DNA of 64,000 nt from Paracoccus limosus (GTDB lineage Bacteria > Pseudomonadota > Alphaproteobacteria > Rhodobacterales > Rhodobacteraceae): contig NZ_WMIF01000002.1 in the NCBI RefSeq assembly GCF_009711185.1, positions 62,001 through 126,000 of the forward strand, written 5' to 3'. Of the stretch, positions 1 to 7,599 are shown piece after piece (the first letter of the stretch is position 1; every line of letters starts with the position of its first letter). The notes beneath the pieces are model-generated. The model was not told the origin of the DNA, did not search any database, and worked only from the letters and a program-made list of their open reading frames with translations. The position numbers were made by a program, and so were the translations under genes.

Positions 1-85
1 GCGCGCGGCCAAAGCCGGTCTGGGCCAGCGCCGGGCCAGTCATGAGCAGGGACAGGGCAAAGGGCAGCAGGCCAAGCCGGGTCAT
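1..85 (-). CDS. lptA: LptA, lipopolysaccharide transport periplasmic protein (5' end only)
   Basis: Only about the first 28 codons lie in the window; the gene runs off its left edge. The peptide starts MTRLGLLPFALSLLMTG and has a typical Sec signal with a cleavage site after ALA (about residue 21). The identification rests mainly on position: it follows lptC by 50 bases in the same direction, and LptA, the periplasmic bridge that carries LPS from the inner-membrane LptBFGC complex to LptD, is normally encoded there. The visible part contains no family motif, so the call is contextual. Confidence 0.7.
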   Translation of the reverse strand, partial: MTRLGLLPFALSLLMTGPALAQTGFGRA

Positions 86-135
86 CAGGATTCCTTTCTG
101 CCGCACGATATCGCTCGGGGCCGACGCAGCCCGGG

Positions 136-714
136 TCATGGCCGATATATCAAGCGGACTCCGCCCTTCAAATCAAGAATCTGCTCGCTCGCATCGGGTG
201 CGACCGGGCGTAATTCCATATTGCCGGCGGTCAGATCGCCAAAGGGGGCGCGCACATCCACCTGCTGGTCGGACCGCACCGTGCCGGCGCTGGTCGAGGC
301 AAGGAATTCGGGCGCGGTCAGCACCCAGCCATCGGCGGTAGTCATGCGCACACCGTCGCCCAGCGTGACCTGATCGCCCTCGACCCGGGCCGAGCCCGCG
401 CTGACATCGGCGGCGCGGCCGTCCTGCGCACGGATCGTCATGCGCACCGCGCTAAGGCTGCCGCTGCCCTTGCCTTTGCCCGGCACCGCCTCGGCCCCCG
501 AGATGGTCAGCTGCGCGCCATTGTCGGTGACGCCGGTATAGGTCGGATTGGTCACCGCCTGCCGCTCGGCCAGATCCTGCGGATCGACATTGGCATAGGG
601 GATGCCCACGTCGGGTTCGGGCTTGCGGCCCAGAAGGAACAGCACCGACAGGATCGCCAGCGCCGTCAGCGGCAACAGCACGCGCAGCCAGGCGACGATC
701 CGCGAGCGCAGCAT
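136..714 (-). CDS. lptC: LptC, LPS export system inner-membrane protein
   Basis: This 192-residue protein has one N-terminal membrane segment (about residues 11-28, after MLRSRIVAWLR) followed by a periplasmic beta-rich domain, the LptC/YrbK layout and length. LptC is the bitopic partner of LptBFG and hands LPS to LptA. The repeated pattern of short strands (for example VRMTIRAQDGRAADVSAGSA and VDVRAPFGDLTAGNMEL) fits the beta-jellyroll fold shared with LptA. It begins 3 bases after the kdsD stop codon and is followed by lptA, so the three are very probably cotranscribed. Confidence 0.9.
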   Translation of the reverse strand: MLRSRIVAWLRVLLPLTALAILSVLFLLGRKPEPDVGIPYANVDPQDLAERQAVTNPTYTGVTDNGAQLTISGAEAVPGKGKGSGSLSAVRMTIRAQDGRAADVSAGSARVEGDQVTLGDGVRMTTADGWVLTAPEFLASTSAGTVRSDQQVDVRAPFGDLTAGNMELRPVAPDASEQILDLKGGVRLIYRP

Positions 715-717
715 GGC

Positions 718-1671
718 CTAGACCATCCCGGTGCGCAGGAAGTCGTGGATATGCAGCAGGCCGACGGGCTTGCGATCCTCAAGCACGAACAGGCTGGTGA
801 TCTTGCGCTCCTGCATCTGGGCCAGCGCCTGCTCGGCCAGTTTCTCGGGCGAGATGGTGCGCGGATCGCGCGTCATCACCTGTGCAGCGCGCAGGTCCAA
901 AAGCCCCTGCATGTGCCGCCGCAAGTCCCCGTCGGTGATGATGCCGGTCAGGTTGCCCTGCGCATCGATGACGCCGGTCACGCCAAAGCCCTTTTGGCTG
1001 ATGACCAGCAGCGCCTCGGACATGGGGGCGGTTTCAGCCACCAGCGGGATGTCGCGATGCATCAGATCGCCCACCCGCGACAGTTTCGCCCCCAGCTTGC
1101 CACCGGGGTGGAAGGTGCGGAAATGTTCGGGCGTGAATTTGCGATGTTCCATCAGCGCGATGGCCAGCGCATCGCCAAGTGCCATGGTCATCGTCGTCGA
1201 GGTGGTGGGCACGATGCCCGAACCACAGGCCTCGGGTGCAGCAGGCAGCAGCAGCGCCACATCCGATTGCCGCAGCAGCGTCGAGTCGGGGCGCGAGGCC
1301 ACGCCGATCAGCGGGATTTCAAAGCGGCGGGTATGGGCGATCAGGTCGGCCAGTTCCGGCGTCTCGCCCGAGTTCGACAGCACCAGCGCCACGTCGTTTT
1401 GCGTCACCATGCCCAGATCGCCATGGCTGGCCTCGCCGGGATGGACGAATTGCGCCGGCGTCCCGGTCGAGGCGAAGGTCGCCGCGATCTTGCGCCCGAC
1501 ATGGCCCGATTTGCCCATGCCCGAGACGATGACCCGGCCCTGCGCGGCCAGGATCAGTCCGACCGCGCGGTCGAAACTGTCGTCAAGGCCGGCGGCCAAT
1601 GCCTCAAGCCCCGAGATTTCGGTGCGGATCACCCGCCGGGCGGTATCCAGATATGCGCTCATGCCGCCCAT
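718..1671 (-). CDS. kdsD: D-arabinose-5-phosphate isomerase (KdsD/KpsF family)
   Basis: This enzyme converts ribulose 5-phosphate to arabinose 5-phosphate, the first step of Kdo synthesis for lipopolysaccharide. The 317 residues comprise an N-terminal SIS sugar-isomerase domain (GMGKSG at 51-56, HPGEASHGD at 77-85, SNSGET at 99-104) and two C-terminal CBS domains from about residue 200. The length is standard. The start at 1671 directly abuts the rnd stop codon TAG. A second ATG three codons later, reading MSAYLD, is equally possible. The link with lptC and lptA explains its role in LPS supply. Confidence 0.93.
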   Translation of the reverse strand: MGGMSAYLDTARRVIRTEISGLEALAAGLDDSFDRAVGLILAAQGRVIVSGMGKSGHVGRKIAATFASTGTPAQFVHPGEASHGDLGMVTQNDVALVLSNSGETPELADLIAHTRRFEIPLIGVASRPDSTLLRQSDVALLLPAAPEACGSGIVPTTSTTMTMALGDALAIALMEHRKFTPEHFRTFHPGGKLGAKLSRVGDLMHRDIPLVAETAPMSEALLVISQKGFGVTGVIDAQGNLTGIITDGDLRRHMQGLLDLRAAQVMTRDPRTISPEKLAEQALAQMQERKITSLFVLEDRKPVGLLHIHDFLRTGMV

Positions 1672-2286
1672 CTAATGATGAAATATGTCTTTTTCATCGC
1701 CCCAGCCCATCAGGTCAAGATGGGCGCGGGCGGGCAGGAAATCGAAACAGGCCTGCGCCAGTCCCAGGCGCCCCTCGCGTTCCAGGCGCTTTTCCAGCTC
1801 GGCCTTCAGCCGGTGCAGGTAAAGCACGTCCGAGGCGGCATATTCCAGCTGCGCATCGGTCAGTAGGGCGGCGCCCCAGTCGCTGGTCTGCTGCTGTTTC
1901 GAGATGTCCACGCCGACCAGTTCGGACAACAGGTATTTCAGCCCGTGCCGCTCGGTAAAGGTGCGGATCAGGTGGCTGGCGATCTTGGTGCACCAGACCG
2001 GGGCGGTAACGACGCCAAAGGCCGCCTCCAGCGCAGCGATGTCGAAGCGGCCGAAATGGAACAGCTTCAGCACCTTGGGATCGGCCAGCAGCCGGGCAAG
2101 GTTCGGCGCCTGCCGTTGGCCACGCGCGATCTGCACCAGATGCGCGTCGCCATCGCCCGAGGACAGCTGCACCAGACACAGCCGGTCGCGGCGCAGGTCC
2201 AGCCCCATCGTCTCGGTGTCGATGGCCACCACCGGACCAAGCTGCAAATCGTCGGGCAGGTCGTTCTGATACAGGTGAATGCTCAT
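1672..2286 (-). CDS. rnd: Single-domain ribonuclease D-type 3'-5' exonuclease
   Basis: This DEDD-family exonuclease is expected to trim RNA 3' ends. The 204-residue protein carries motif I DTET (residues 23-26), motif II FHFGRFD (76-82) and motif III Y149/D153 in YAASDVLYL, so the catalytic residues are complete. It lacks the C-terminal HRDC domains of the longer E. coli enzyme; this short form is common in alphaproteobacteria. I chose the start MSIHLYQND because the family homology begins there; the open frame extends 47 codons further upstream without recognisable sequence. It is the first gene before kdsD, lptC and lptA. Confidence 0.88.
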   Translation of the reverse strand: MSIHLYQNDLPDDLQLGPVVAIDTETMGLDLRRDRLCLVQLSSGDGDAHLVQIARGQRQAPNLARLLADPKVLKLFHFGRFDIAALEAAFGVVTAPVWCTKIASHLIRTFTERHGLKYLLSELVGVDISKQQQTSDWGAALLTDAQLEYAASDVLYLHRLKAELEKRLEREGRLGLAQACFDFLPARAHLDLMGWGDEKDIFHH

Positions 2287-2443
2287 CGCAGCTCCGCGCA
2301 GGGCCATGGGGATGGGATGGCTTACCCCCATTTGCGGCCGGCGCGCCAGCCCCGGCGCATCCCGGCCCGGGCCGGCCCGGCGGTGGCCCGCGCAGCCTTG
2401 GTTGCGGTTGCGGCATTGCTGCAACAATCCTTAGTGTTTCTCT

Positions 2444-2483
2444 TTGGATTCTGGATAATCCCTTAGTAAAATACTTGTGTATT
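2444..2483 (+). promoter_or_regulatory. Promoter with two small palindromes upstream of the TonB receptor
   Basis: A sigma-70-like promoter, TTGGAT (2444-2449), 17 bases, TAAAAT (2467-2472), lies in an AT-rich patch about 55 bases before the receptor start. GGATT-N6-AATCC (2446-2461) overlaps the -35 element and AATAC-TTGT-GTATT (2470-2483) overlaps the -10 element and start site. Such placement suits repressor operators, for example metal- or haem-responsive ones. Neither half-site matches a Fur, RirA or Irr site that I can name, so the regulator is unknown. Confidence 0.5.
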
Positions 2484-2537
2484 ATGCCGGCGTCCCGATA
2501 AATCACCGCGGACCCCCATGACCTTATAGGCAAGCAG

Positions 2538-4559
2538 ATGAAATTGCACCATATTATTCCTTTGGCGGGCGTTTCGACGCTGGCCCTTGCGACGGCGCTG
2601 GCCGCGCAAGAGGCGGCCCAGCCCGCCGGCACCATCACGCTGGACCCGATCACGCTGGTCGCCAATGGCAAGGAAAACGTCGAAGCGACCGGAGGTGTCG
2701 CCGTCTCGCAAGAGGATATCGAGGCGCTGCAACCTGCCGATGTCTCGGACCTGTTCGCACGCGATTCGGCGATCACCGTGTCGGGGGGCGCCGGGCCGGC
2801 CAAGCGGATCCATGTTTTTGGTCTGGAGCAGTCGAACCTTGCGGTCAGCGTCGATGGCGTGCCGCAAGGCCCAACCAGCTGGCACCACACCGGCTCGAAC
2901 GTGATCGACCCGGCTTTCCTGAAGTCCGTCGAGGTCGAGGCCGGTGCCGCCGCCGCCGATGCCGGTTTCGGCGCGGCCGCCGGTGCGGTGCGCTATGAGA
3001 CCGTGGGCGCCAAGGATCTTTTGACCGATGGTCGCAGCCAGGGCGGGCGCGTCGGCCTGTCCTGGGGCACGAACGGGCGCGGCTGGTCGGGGTCGCTGGC
3101 CGGTTACGGCATCTATGGCGGCTTTGACTGGTTCGCGATGGTGCATGGCACCCATGGCAAGAATTACAAGAACGGCGCCGGCTATGAGATTGCCGGCACC
3201 GAGCCGGGTGCCGCCGGGGCGCTGGTCAAGCTGGGCTATGAGGCCGAGGGCCACCGTCTGGAGCTGGCTTTCGACCACAGTCAGGACGACGGCGACCGCA
3301 CCACCAAGATGAACATGGACCTGAACGCGGACAAGCTGGTCTATCCGCTGAAGGTCACGCGCGACTCGCTGAGCCTGAAATACAGCTCGACCGCGCCGAC
3401 CGATGCCTGGGATCCGGCGGCCAAGCTTTATATCACCGAGAACAAATATGACCGCCCGAACTATGTCCCCGATGGCACCAACGGCGATATGAAGCTGAAG
3501 AACCGCACCATCGGCGGTGAGTTCAAAAACACCTATACGCTGGGCGCGGGCAAGATCACCTCGGGCATCGACTGGGCCTATAACGATTACGATGTCGACA
3601 ACTACGGCGACACCGATCACCGTTACTGGACCATGGAGACGATGCAGATCGGCGCCTATGTGCAGGGCCGGTTCGAATTCGACAATGGCATCGACCTGTC
3701 GACCGGCGCCCGCGTCGACAATTATCGCTTCACCGATTTCAACGGCGGCCGCCATTCCGACACCGGCGCCAGCGTCAACGGCACCCTGTCCTATGAATTC
3801 GCCCAAGGCTATGAGGTGTTTGCCGGTGCCTCGCACACCTGGCTGGGCTATCGCTTTGGCGAATATGCGCTGCTGCATGCGCGCGGCTCGAACCTCTATG
3901 TCGCGGATGAATACAAGGCGTCCAGCGCGCGCAACATCAAGCTGGGTCTGAACGCCAATCAGGACAACTGGACCGGCAACCTGACCTTCTTTGACACCCG
4001 CCTGAAGAACATGGGCGAGTTCATCTTCCCCGAGGTGGAAACCGAAGCGCCCTATCTGGGCAATGTCGATGAATACCGCAGCAGGGGCTTTACGCTGCAA
4101 GGCACCTACAGCTGGGGTTCGGGTCGCGTCGGCGGCAGCTTTACCAAGGCCAATGTCAGTCAGGGTGGCATCGACGTGCTGCCGGGCGGCGGTGCGGCGG
4201 TCCCGGTCGGCAAGGTCGCGACGCTGTTCGTCGATCAGGAGCTTGCGCAGTATAACGCCAAGGTCGGCGCCTCGCTGGAATGGGCCGACAAGCTGAAGGG
4301 CAACTACAATACGACCGACGGCGGCTTTTACGATGAAAGCTCTTATACGGTCGTGAACCTTTACGGCGAATGGCGGCCCGAGAGCTATCAGAACGTCGTC
4401 CTGCGCCTTGGCGTGGATAACGTCTTTGACCGCACCTATTACGAACGGTCGAGCTATGGCGAACGCGACGTGATCCGCGGCGGCGCGCTGGCGCGCGACA
4501 TCAACCCGCTTTACGCGCCGGGCCGCACCGTCACGCTGGGCCTGAAGCTGGATTTCTGA
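2538..4559 (+). CDS. TonB-dependent outer-membrane receptor
   Basis: A 673-residue outer-membrane receptor with a signal peptide (cleavage near LAAQ, residue 23), a TonB-box-like LDPITLVA shortly after it, a plug domain (about 45-150, including VDGVPQGP and VEVEAGAAAADAGFGAAAGA) and a 22-strand-type barrel ending in LGLKLDF with a terminal phenylalanine. These proteins import scarce ligands such as ferric siderophores, haem or other metal complexes using TonB energy. I do not see the FRAP/NPNL signature of haem receptors, so the substrate is open. It is monocistronic: its own promoter precedes it and a strong terminator follows. Confidence 0.85.
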   Translation: MKLHHIIPLAGVSTLALATALAAQEAAQPAGTITLDPITLVANGKENVEATGGVAVSQEDIEALQPADVSDLFARDSAITVSGGAGPAKRIHVFGLEQSNLAVSVDGVPQGPTSWHHTGSNVIDPAFLKSVEVEAGAAAADAGFGAAAGAVRYETVGAKDLLTDGRSQGGRVGLSWGTNGRGWSGSLAGYGIYGGFDWFAMVHGTHGKNYKNGAGYEIAGTEPGAAGALVKLGYEAEGHRLELAFDHSQDDGDRTTKMNMDLNADKLVYPLKVTRDSLSLKYSSTAPTDAWDPAAKLYITENKYDRPNYVPDGTNGDMKLKNRTIGGEFKNTYTLGAGKITSGIDWAYNDYDVDNYGDTDHRYWTMETMQIGAYVQGRFEFDNGIDLSTGARVDNYRFTDFNGGRHSDTGASVNGTLSYEFAQGYEVFAGASHTWLGYRFGEYALLHARGSNLYVADEYKASSARNIKLGLNANQDNWTGNLTFFDTRLKNMGEFIFPEVETEAPYLGNVDEYRSRGFTLQGTYSWGSGRVGGSFTKANVSQGGIDVLPGGGAAVPVGKVATLFVDQELAQYNAKVGASLEWADKLKGNYNTTDGGFYDESSYTVVNLYGEWRPESYQNVVLRLGVDNVFDRTYYERSSYGERDVIRGGALARDINPLYAPGRTVTLGLKLDF

Positions 4560-4578
4560 TCCCGCCCGATGACAGGAC

Positions 4579-4606
4579 AAGGCCCCGCGCGCTGCGGGGC
4601 CTTTTT
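4579..4606 (+). terminator. Intrinsic terminator after the TonB receptor
   Basis: A perfect 10-base stem (AAGGCCCCGC with GCGGGGCCTT) and 5-base loop is followed by a T-run, 19 bases after the receptor stop codon. The A-rich left flank may let it also serve the converging LysR gene. Confidence 0.9.
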
Positions 4607-4617
4607 CCTTGCCGCCA

Positions 4618-5541
4618 TCAGCCCCGCGCCGGGACCAGCCATGGCGGCGTGCGCAGTTCGGCCGCGAGATGGTCGATAAAGCGGCGCATCTTGGCCGGCA
4701 GCGGCGTCACCGGCGGCCAGACCGCGACGATGGGCATGCGCCGGGTCGGATGATCGGGCAGCACGCGTTCCAGCGTGCCCTCGGCCAGCGCCGGCGCGAC
4801 GATGAAGCCCGGCAGCATCGCCAGCCCCAGCCCCTGGATCGCCATGCAGCGGATCGCCTCGCCATTGTTCAGCGAGATCCGGCTTTCGACCATGGGCGAG
4901 ACGAAACGCTCGCGTTCCTGAAACTGCCACAGCGCGCTGTTGGGGACATGGCTGTAGCCGATCACCTGCAGGCCGCGCAGGTCGTGGATCGAGGCAGGGC
5001 GGCCATGCCGGTCCAGATAGGACGGGGCGGCCACGGCCATGCTTTCATCTTCGCACAGCTTGCGCTGCATCAGCGCCTTGTCCCGGATCTTGCCGATGCG
5101 GATGCCGATGTCGAAGCCCTCGCGCGCCAGATCGCGGGTGCGGTCGTCGTAATCCACCGTCAGCTCCAGCCCCGGGTTGGCCTCGGCAAAGCGGGCGATG
5201 ATCGGCCCCAGATGCAGCACGCCAAAGCTCATCGGCGCGGCGATGGACAGGCTGCCGCGCAAGGGCGCCACCCCGTCCATGTCCCAAGCGGTGGATTCCG
5301 CCGCCGCCACCAGCTCGGCCACGGCAGGGCGCAGGCGTTCGGCCAGACGCAGCGCCGCCTCGGTCGGTGTGATCCGCCCGGCATTGCGGCGAAACAGCGC
5401 CGCGCCCAGCGTCGCCTCCAGATCGGTGATCCGCTTGCTGACCACGGATTTCGACAGGTTCATCCGGGCCGCCGCCGCCGTGACGGTGCCCAGCTCCATC
5501 ACGGTCAGAAAGGTTTCCAGATCGTTCAGGTCGTAGCGCAT
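4618..5541 (-). CDS. LysR-family transcriptional regulator
   Basis: A 307-residue LysR-type regulator. The N-terminal winged helix-turn-helix (about residues 5-62) includes the family pattern GTVTAAAARMNLSKSVVSKRI, LEATLGAALFRR; the effector-binding domain fills the rest. I chose the start MRYDLNDL; a longer frame upstream reads into the intergenic region. It is divergent from the ring-cleaving dioxygenase gene 136 bases away, the classic arrangement for a LysR protein that controls its neighbour. The likely inducer is an aromatic or quinone-type compound, but that is inference from the neighbour. Confidence 0.88.
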   Translation of the reverse strand: MRYDLNDLETFLTVMELGTVTAAAARMNLSKSVVSKRITDLEATLGAALFRRNAGRITPTEAALRLAERLRPAVAELVAAAESTAWDMDGVAPLRGSLSIAAPMSFGVLHLGPIIARFAEANPGLELTVDYDDRTRDLAREGFDIGIRIGKIRDKALMQRKLCEDESMAVAAPSYLDRHGRPASIHDLRGLQVIGYSHVPNSALWQFQERERFVSPMVESRISLNNGEAIRCMAIQGLGLAMLPGFIVAPALAEGTLERVLPDHPTRRMPIVAVWPPVTPLPAKMRRFIDHLAAELRTPPWLVPARG

Positions 5542-5677
5542 GCCCACAGGATAGCCATGCCGCCCACCGACGGAAAGCCCCGGCGTTCGTGCCGCCCGAA
5601 CACAAGGTTCGGCCCCGCGCCGCTGGCGGAAACATCCGTCCGGGCCGATATCCCTGCCAACCAAGAGAGGAGCCGTC

Positions 5678-6622
5678 ATGCAACTCACCGGCATTCACCA
5701 CCTGACCGCCATCACCGCGCAAGCGCGCGAAAACAAGCGGTTCTACACCGACACGCTGGGCCTGCGTCTGGTCAAAAAGACCGTCAATCAGGACGACACC
5801 AGCGCCTATCACCTGTTCTATGCCGACGGGCTGGCCTCGCCCGGCACCGACCTGACCTTTTTCGACTGGCCGGCGGCGCGCGAACGACGCGGCACGCATT
5901 CGATCAGCCGCACCGGGCTGCGCATCGGCAAGGACAGCTTCGACTATTGGGCCGCGCGTCTGGGGGATGCAGGGCTAAGCATTGCGGCGCCCAGCCTGCT
6001 GGATGGTCGCGTCTCGCTGGATTTCGAGGATCCCGAAGGGCAGCGTTTCCGCCTGACCGAGGATCTGGCCGAGGTCGCCGCCAACCCGTGGCAGAAATCC
6101 CCGGTGCCGGCTGCCCATCAGATCCACGGGCTGGGGCCGATCACCATTTCGGTGCCCGACCTTGCGCCGACCGAGATCGTGCTGACGCATGTGATGAACA
6201 TGCGCCGGGGGCGCGACTATGCCAGCCCGGACGGCCATGGCACCGTGCATGTCTTCGAGATGGGCGAGGGCGGCCCCTCGGCAGAGCTGCATGTCGCGGT
6301 CCAGCCCGATCTGCCGGTGGCCCGGCAGGGTGCGGGCGCGGTGCACCACGTCGCCTTCCGCGTGCCCGATCACCCGACGATCCACGAATGGGCCGAGCGT
6401 CTGAACCAGATGCGCATCCCCAGCTCGGGCGAGGTCGAGCGTTACTATTTCCGCTCGCTCTATTTCCGCGAGCCGGGCGGCAATCTGTTCGAGATCGCGA
6501 CCGATGATCCGGGCTTTGCCGTGGACGAGCCGCTGGCGACCTTGGGCGAAAGCCTGTCGCTGCCGCCCTTCCTTGAAGGCCGGCGCGAGCAGATCGAGGC
6601 CGGGCTGAAGCCGCTGGACTGA
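5678..6622 (+). CDS. Ring-cleaving dioxygenase, MhqO/glyoxalase (VOC) family
   Basis: This 314-residue protein consists of two vicinal-oxygen-chelate modules, as in MhqO/YkcA-type hydroquinone dioxygenases. The start [14 protein letters not shown] is typical of the family. Candidate metal ligands are H7 or H8, H223 or H224 (AVHHVAFRV) and E272 ([10 protein letters not shown]). Known relatives open quinol or catechol-like rings and protect against quinones. The ribosome-binding site is AGAGGAG. The divergent LysR gene probably regulates it. The exact substrate cannot be read from sequence. Confidence 0.85.
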   Translation: MQLTGIHHLTAITAQARENKRFYTDTLGLRLVKKTVNQDDTSAYHLFYADGLASPGTDLTFFDWPAARERRGTHSISRTGLRIGKDSFDYWAARLGDAGLSIAAPSLLDGRVSLDFEDPEGQRFRLTEDLAEVAANPWQKSPVPAAHQIHGLGPITISVPDLAPTEIVLTHVMNMRRGRDYASPDGHGTVHVFEMGEGGPSAELHVAVQPDLPVARQGAGAVHHVAFRVPDHPTIHEWAERLNQMRIPSSGEVERYYFRSLYFREPGGNLFEIATDDPGFAVDEPLATLGESLSLPPFLEGRREQIEAGLKPLD

Positions 6623-6629
6623 CATGAAT

Positions 6630-6658
6630 GCGCCGCCGGAGCGATCCGGCGGCGCCTT
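6630..6658. terminator. Bidirectional terminator between the dioxygenase gene and chaC
   Basis: An 11-base perfect stem (GCGCCGCCGGA with TCCGGCGGCGC) and a GCGA loop is followed by CCTTT on the plus strand. It lies between two convergent genes, 7 bases after one stop codon and 10 before the other. Confidence 0.8.
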
Positions 6659-6667
6659 TCGCATGGG

Positions 6668-7393
6668 CTAGGCCTGCGGACGGTCACCCGTGTGCAGCGC
6701 CCGGATCTCGGATGCGACCAGTTTCTGCAACCGCCACAGGTTGCGGTCCTGAATGCCGAATTGTTCCAGATGGCTGACGGTGTTGAACAGGTATTCGGCG
6801 CAAGAGCCGATCGGCCCGCAGGCCCGCGCCAGCAATTGCGCCACCTGTTCCAGCGGCAGCCGGCTAAGGATGCGCGGCCCGGTCGGTCCGGCCCAGAACA
6901 CCAGCACGCGCCGGCTGCCCTGTTCGGTGCGGACCGGGATCCAGCGCACCATGTCGCGGTTCTGGTGAAAGCGGATCTCGCGGCGCAGCATCCGTCGCAA
7001 CTGGTCCCGGCGGTCATGGTCGGGGATGCGATAGATCACGCCGTCGCAGCGCCCGCCGCGCTCCAGCGCCATCATCAGCCCCATGTGCTGCGGCGAGCCG
7101 CGCCAGCGGTGCATCTTCAGGCAGAACGAGCGGTGCCAGCCCCAGGCCGAGGCGCGGCGATGCTCGATGGCGTCGAAATCCGGTTTCCAGATCAGCGAGC
7201 CATAGGCAAAGACCCACAGCGGATCCGGGCCGCAATCCTCGTCCAGCGCCTGCGCCATGGCATCAAGTTCACTCTCGCCCATTTCGGTCCAGCCGGGTTC
7301 GGGGCCAAGGTCGGGCTCGGGCCGCAGGGTCAGCGCGACCAGTTCGGGGGTCAGGGTCATCTGCCGCGGCGGGCGGCGGGGCGGGGCATTCAT
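6668..7393 (-). CDS. chaC: ChaC-family gamma-glutamylcyclotransferase
   Basis: ChaC enzymes cleave glutathione to 5-oxoproline and Cys-Gly in the cytosol. The 241-residue protein has the diagnostic substrate-binding loop VFAYGSLIW (YGSL at 64-67) and a probable catalytic Glu139 in LRREIRFHQ. The first 55 residues are a Pro/Glu-rich lead without domain character. It converges on the dioxygenase gene, with a shared terminator, and its promoter must lie in the 206-base divergent gap before the next plus-strand gene. Confidence 0.9.
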   Translation of the reverse strand: MNAPPRRPPRQMTLTPELVALTLRPEPDLGPEPGWTEMGESELDAMAQALDEDCGPDPLWVFAYGSLIWKPDFDAIEHRRASAWGWHRSFCLKMHRWRGSPQHMGLMMALERGGRCDGVIYRIPDHDRRDQLRRMLRREIRFHQNRDMVRWIPVRTEQGSRRVLVFWAGPTGPRILSRLPLEQVAQLLARACGPIGSCAEYLFNTVSHLEQFGIQDRNLWRLQKLVASEIRALHTGDRPQA

Positions 7394-7599
7394 GGCGCTC
7401 TTTCGTCAGTCCATGCCGGGCCGGCGTCAGGGGCGCGCCGCCCGATATCGGGCCAAGGTGGCGCGATCCTGCCATAGCTGCAACCCCCGAAGCCGGGAAT
7501 TCGCTGCCGGTTGCGGTTCTGCGGGATCGTGAGGCCGGCGGCCTTGCGTAGCGCCCCGCCGCTGGGCAGGCTGGCGCGGAACCGACACAAGGACCACCC

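Noticed and set aside
731-1866. Long plus-strand open frames opposite kdsD and rnd
   Set aside because: They are antisense to well-identified genes, rich in Arg, His and Gln as expected of shadows in GC-rich DNA, and have no start signal or domain.
2463-4580. A 705-codon minus-strand frame across the TonB receptor gene
   Set aside because: It is the exact complement of a receptor gene with a signal peptide, plug and barrel. Its composition is low in aromatic residues and no domain is visible.
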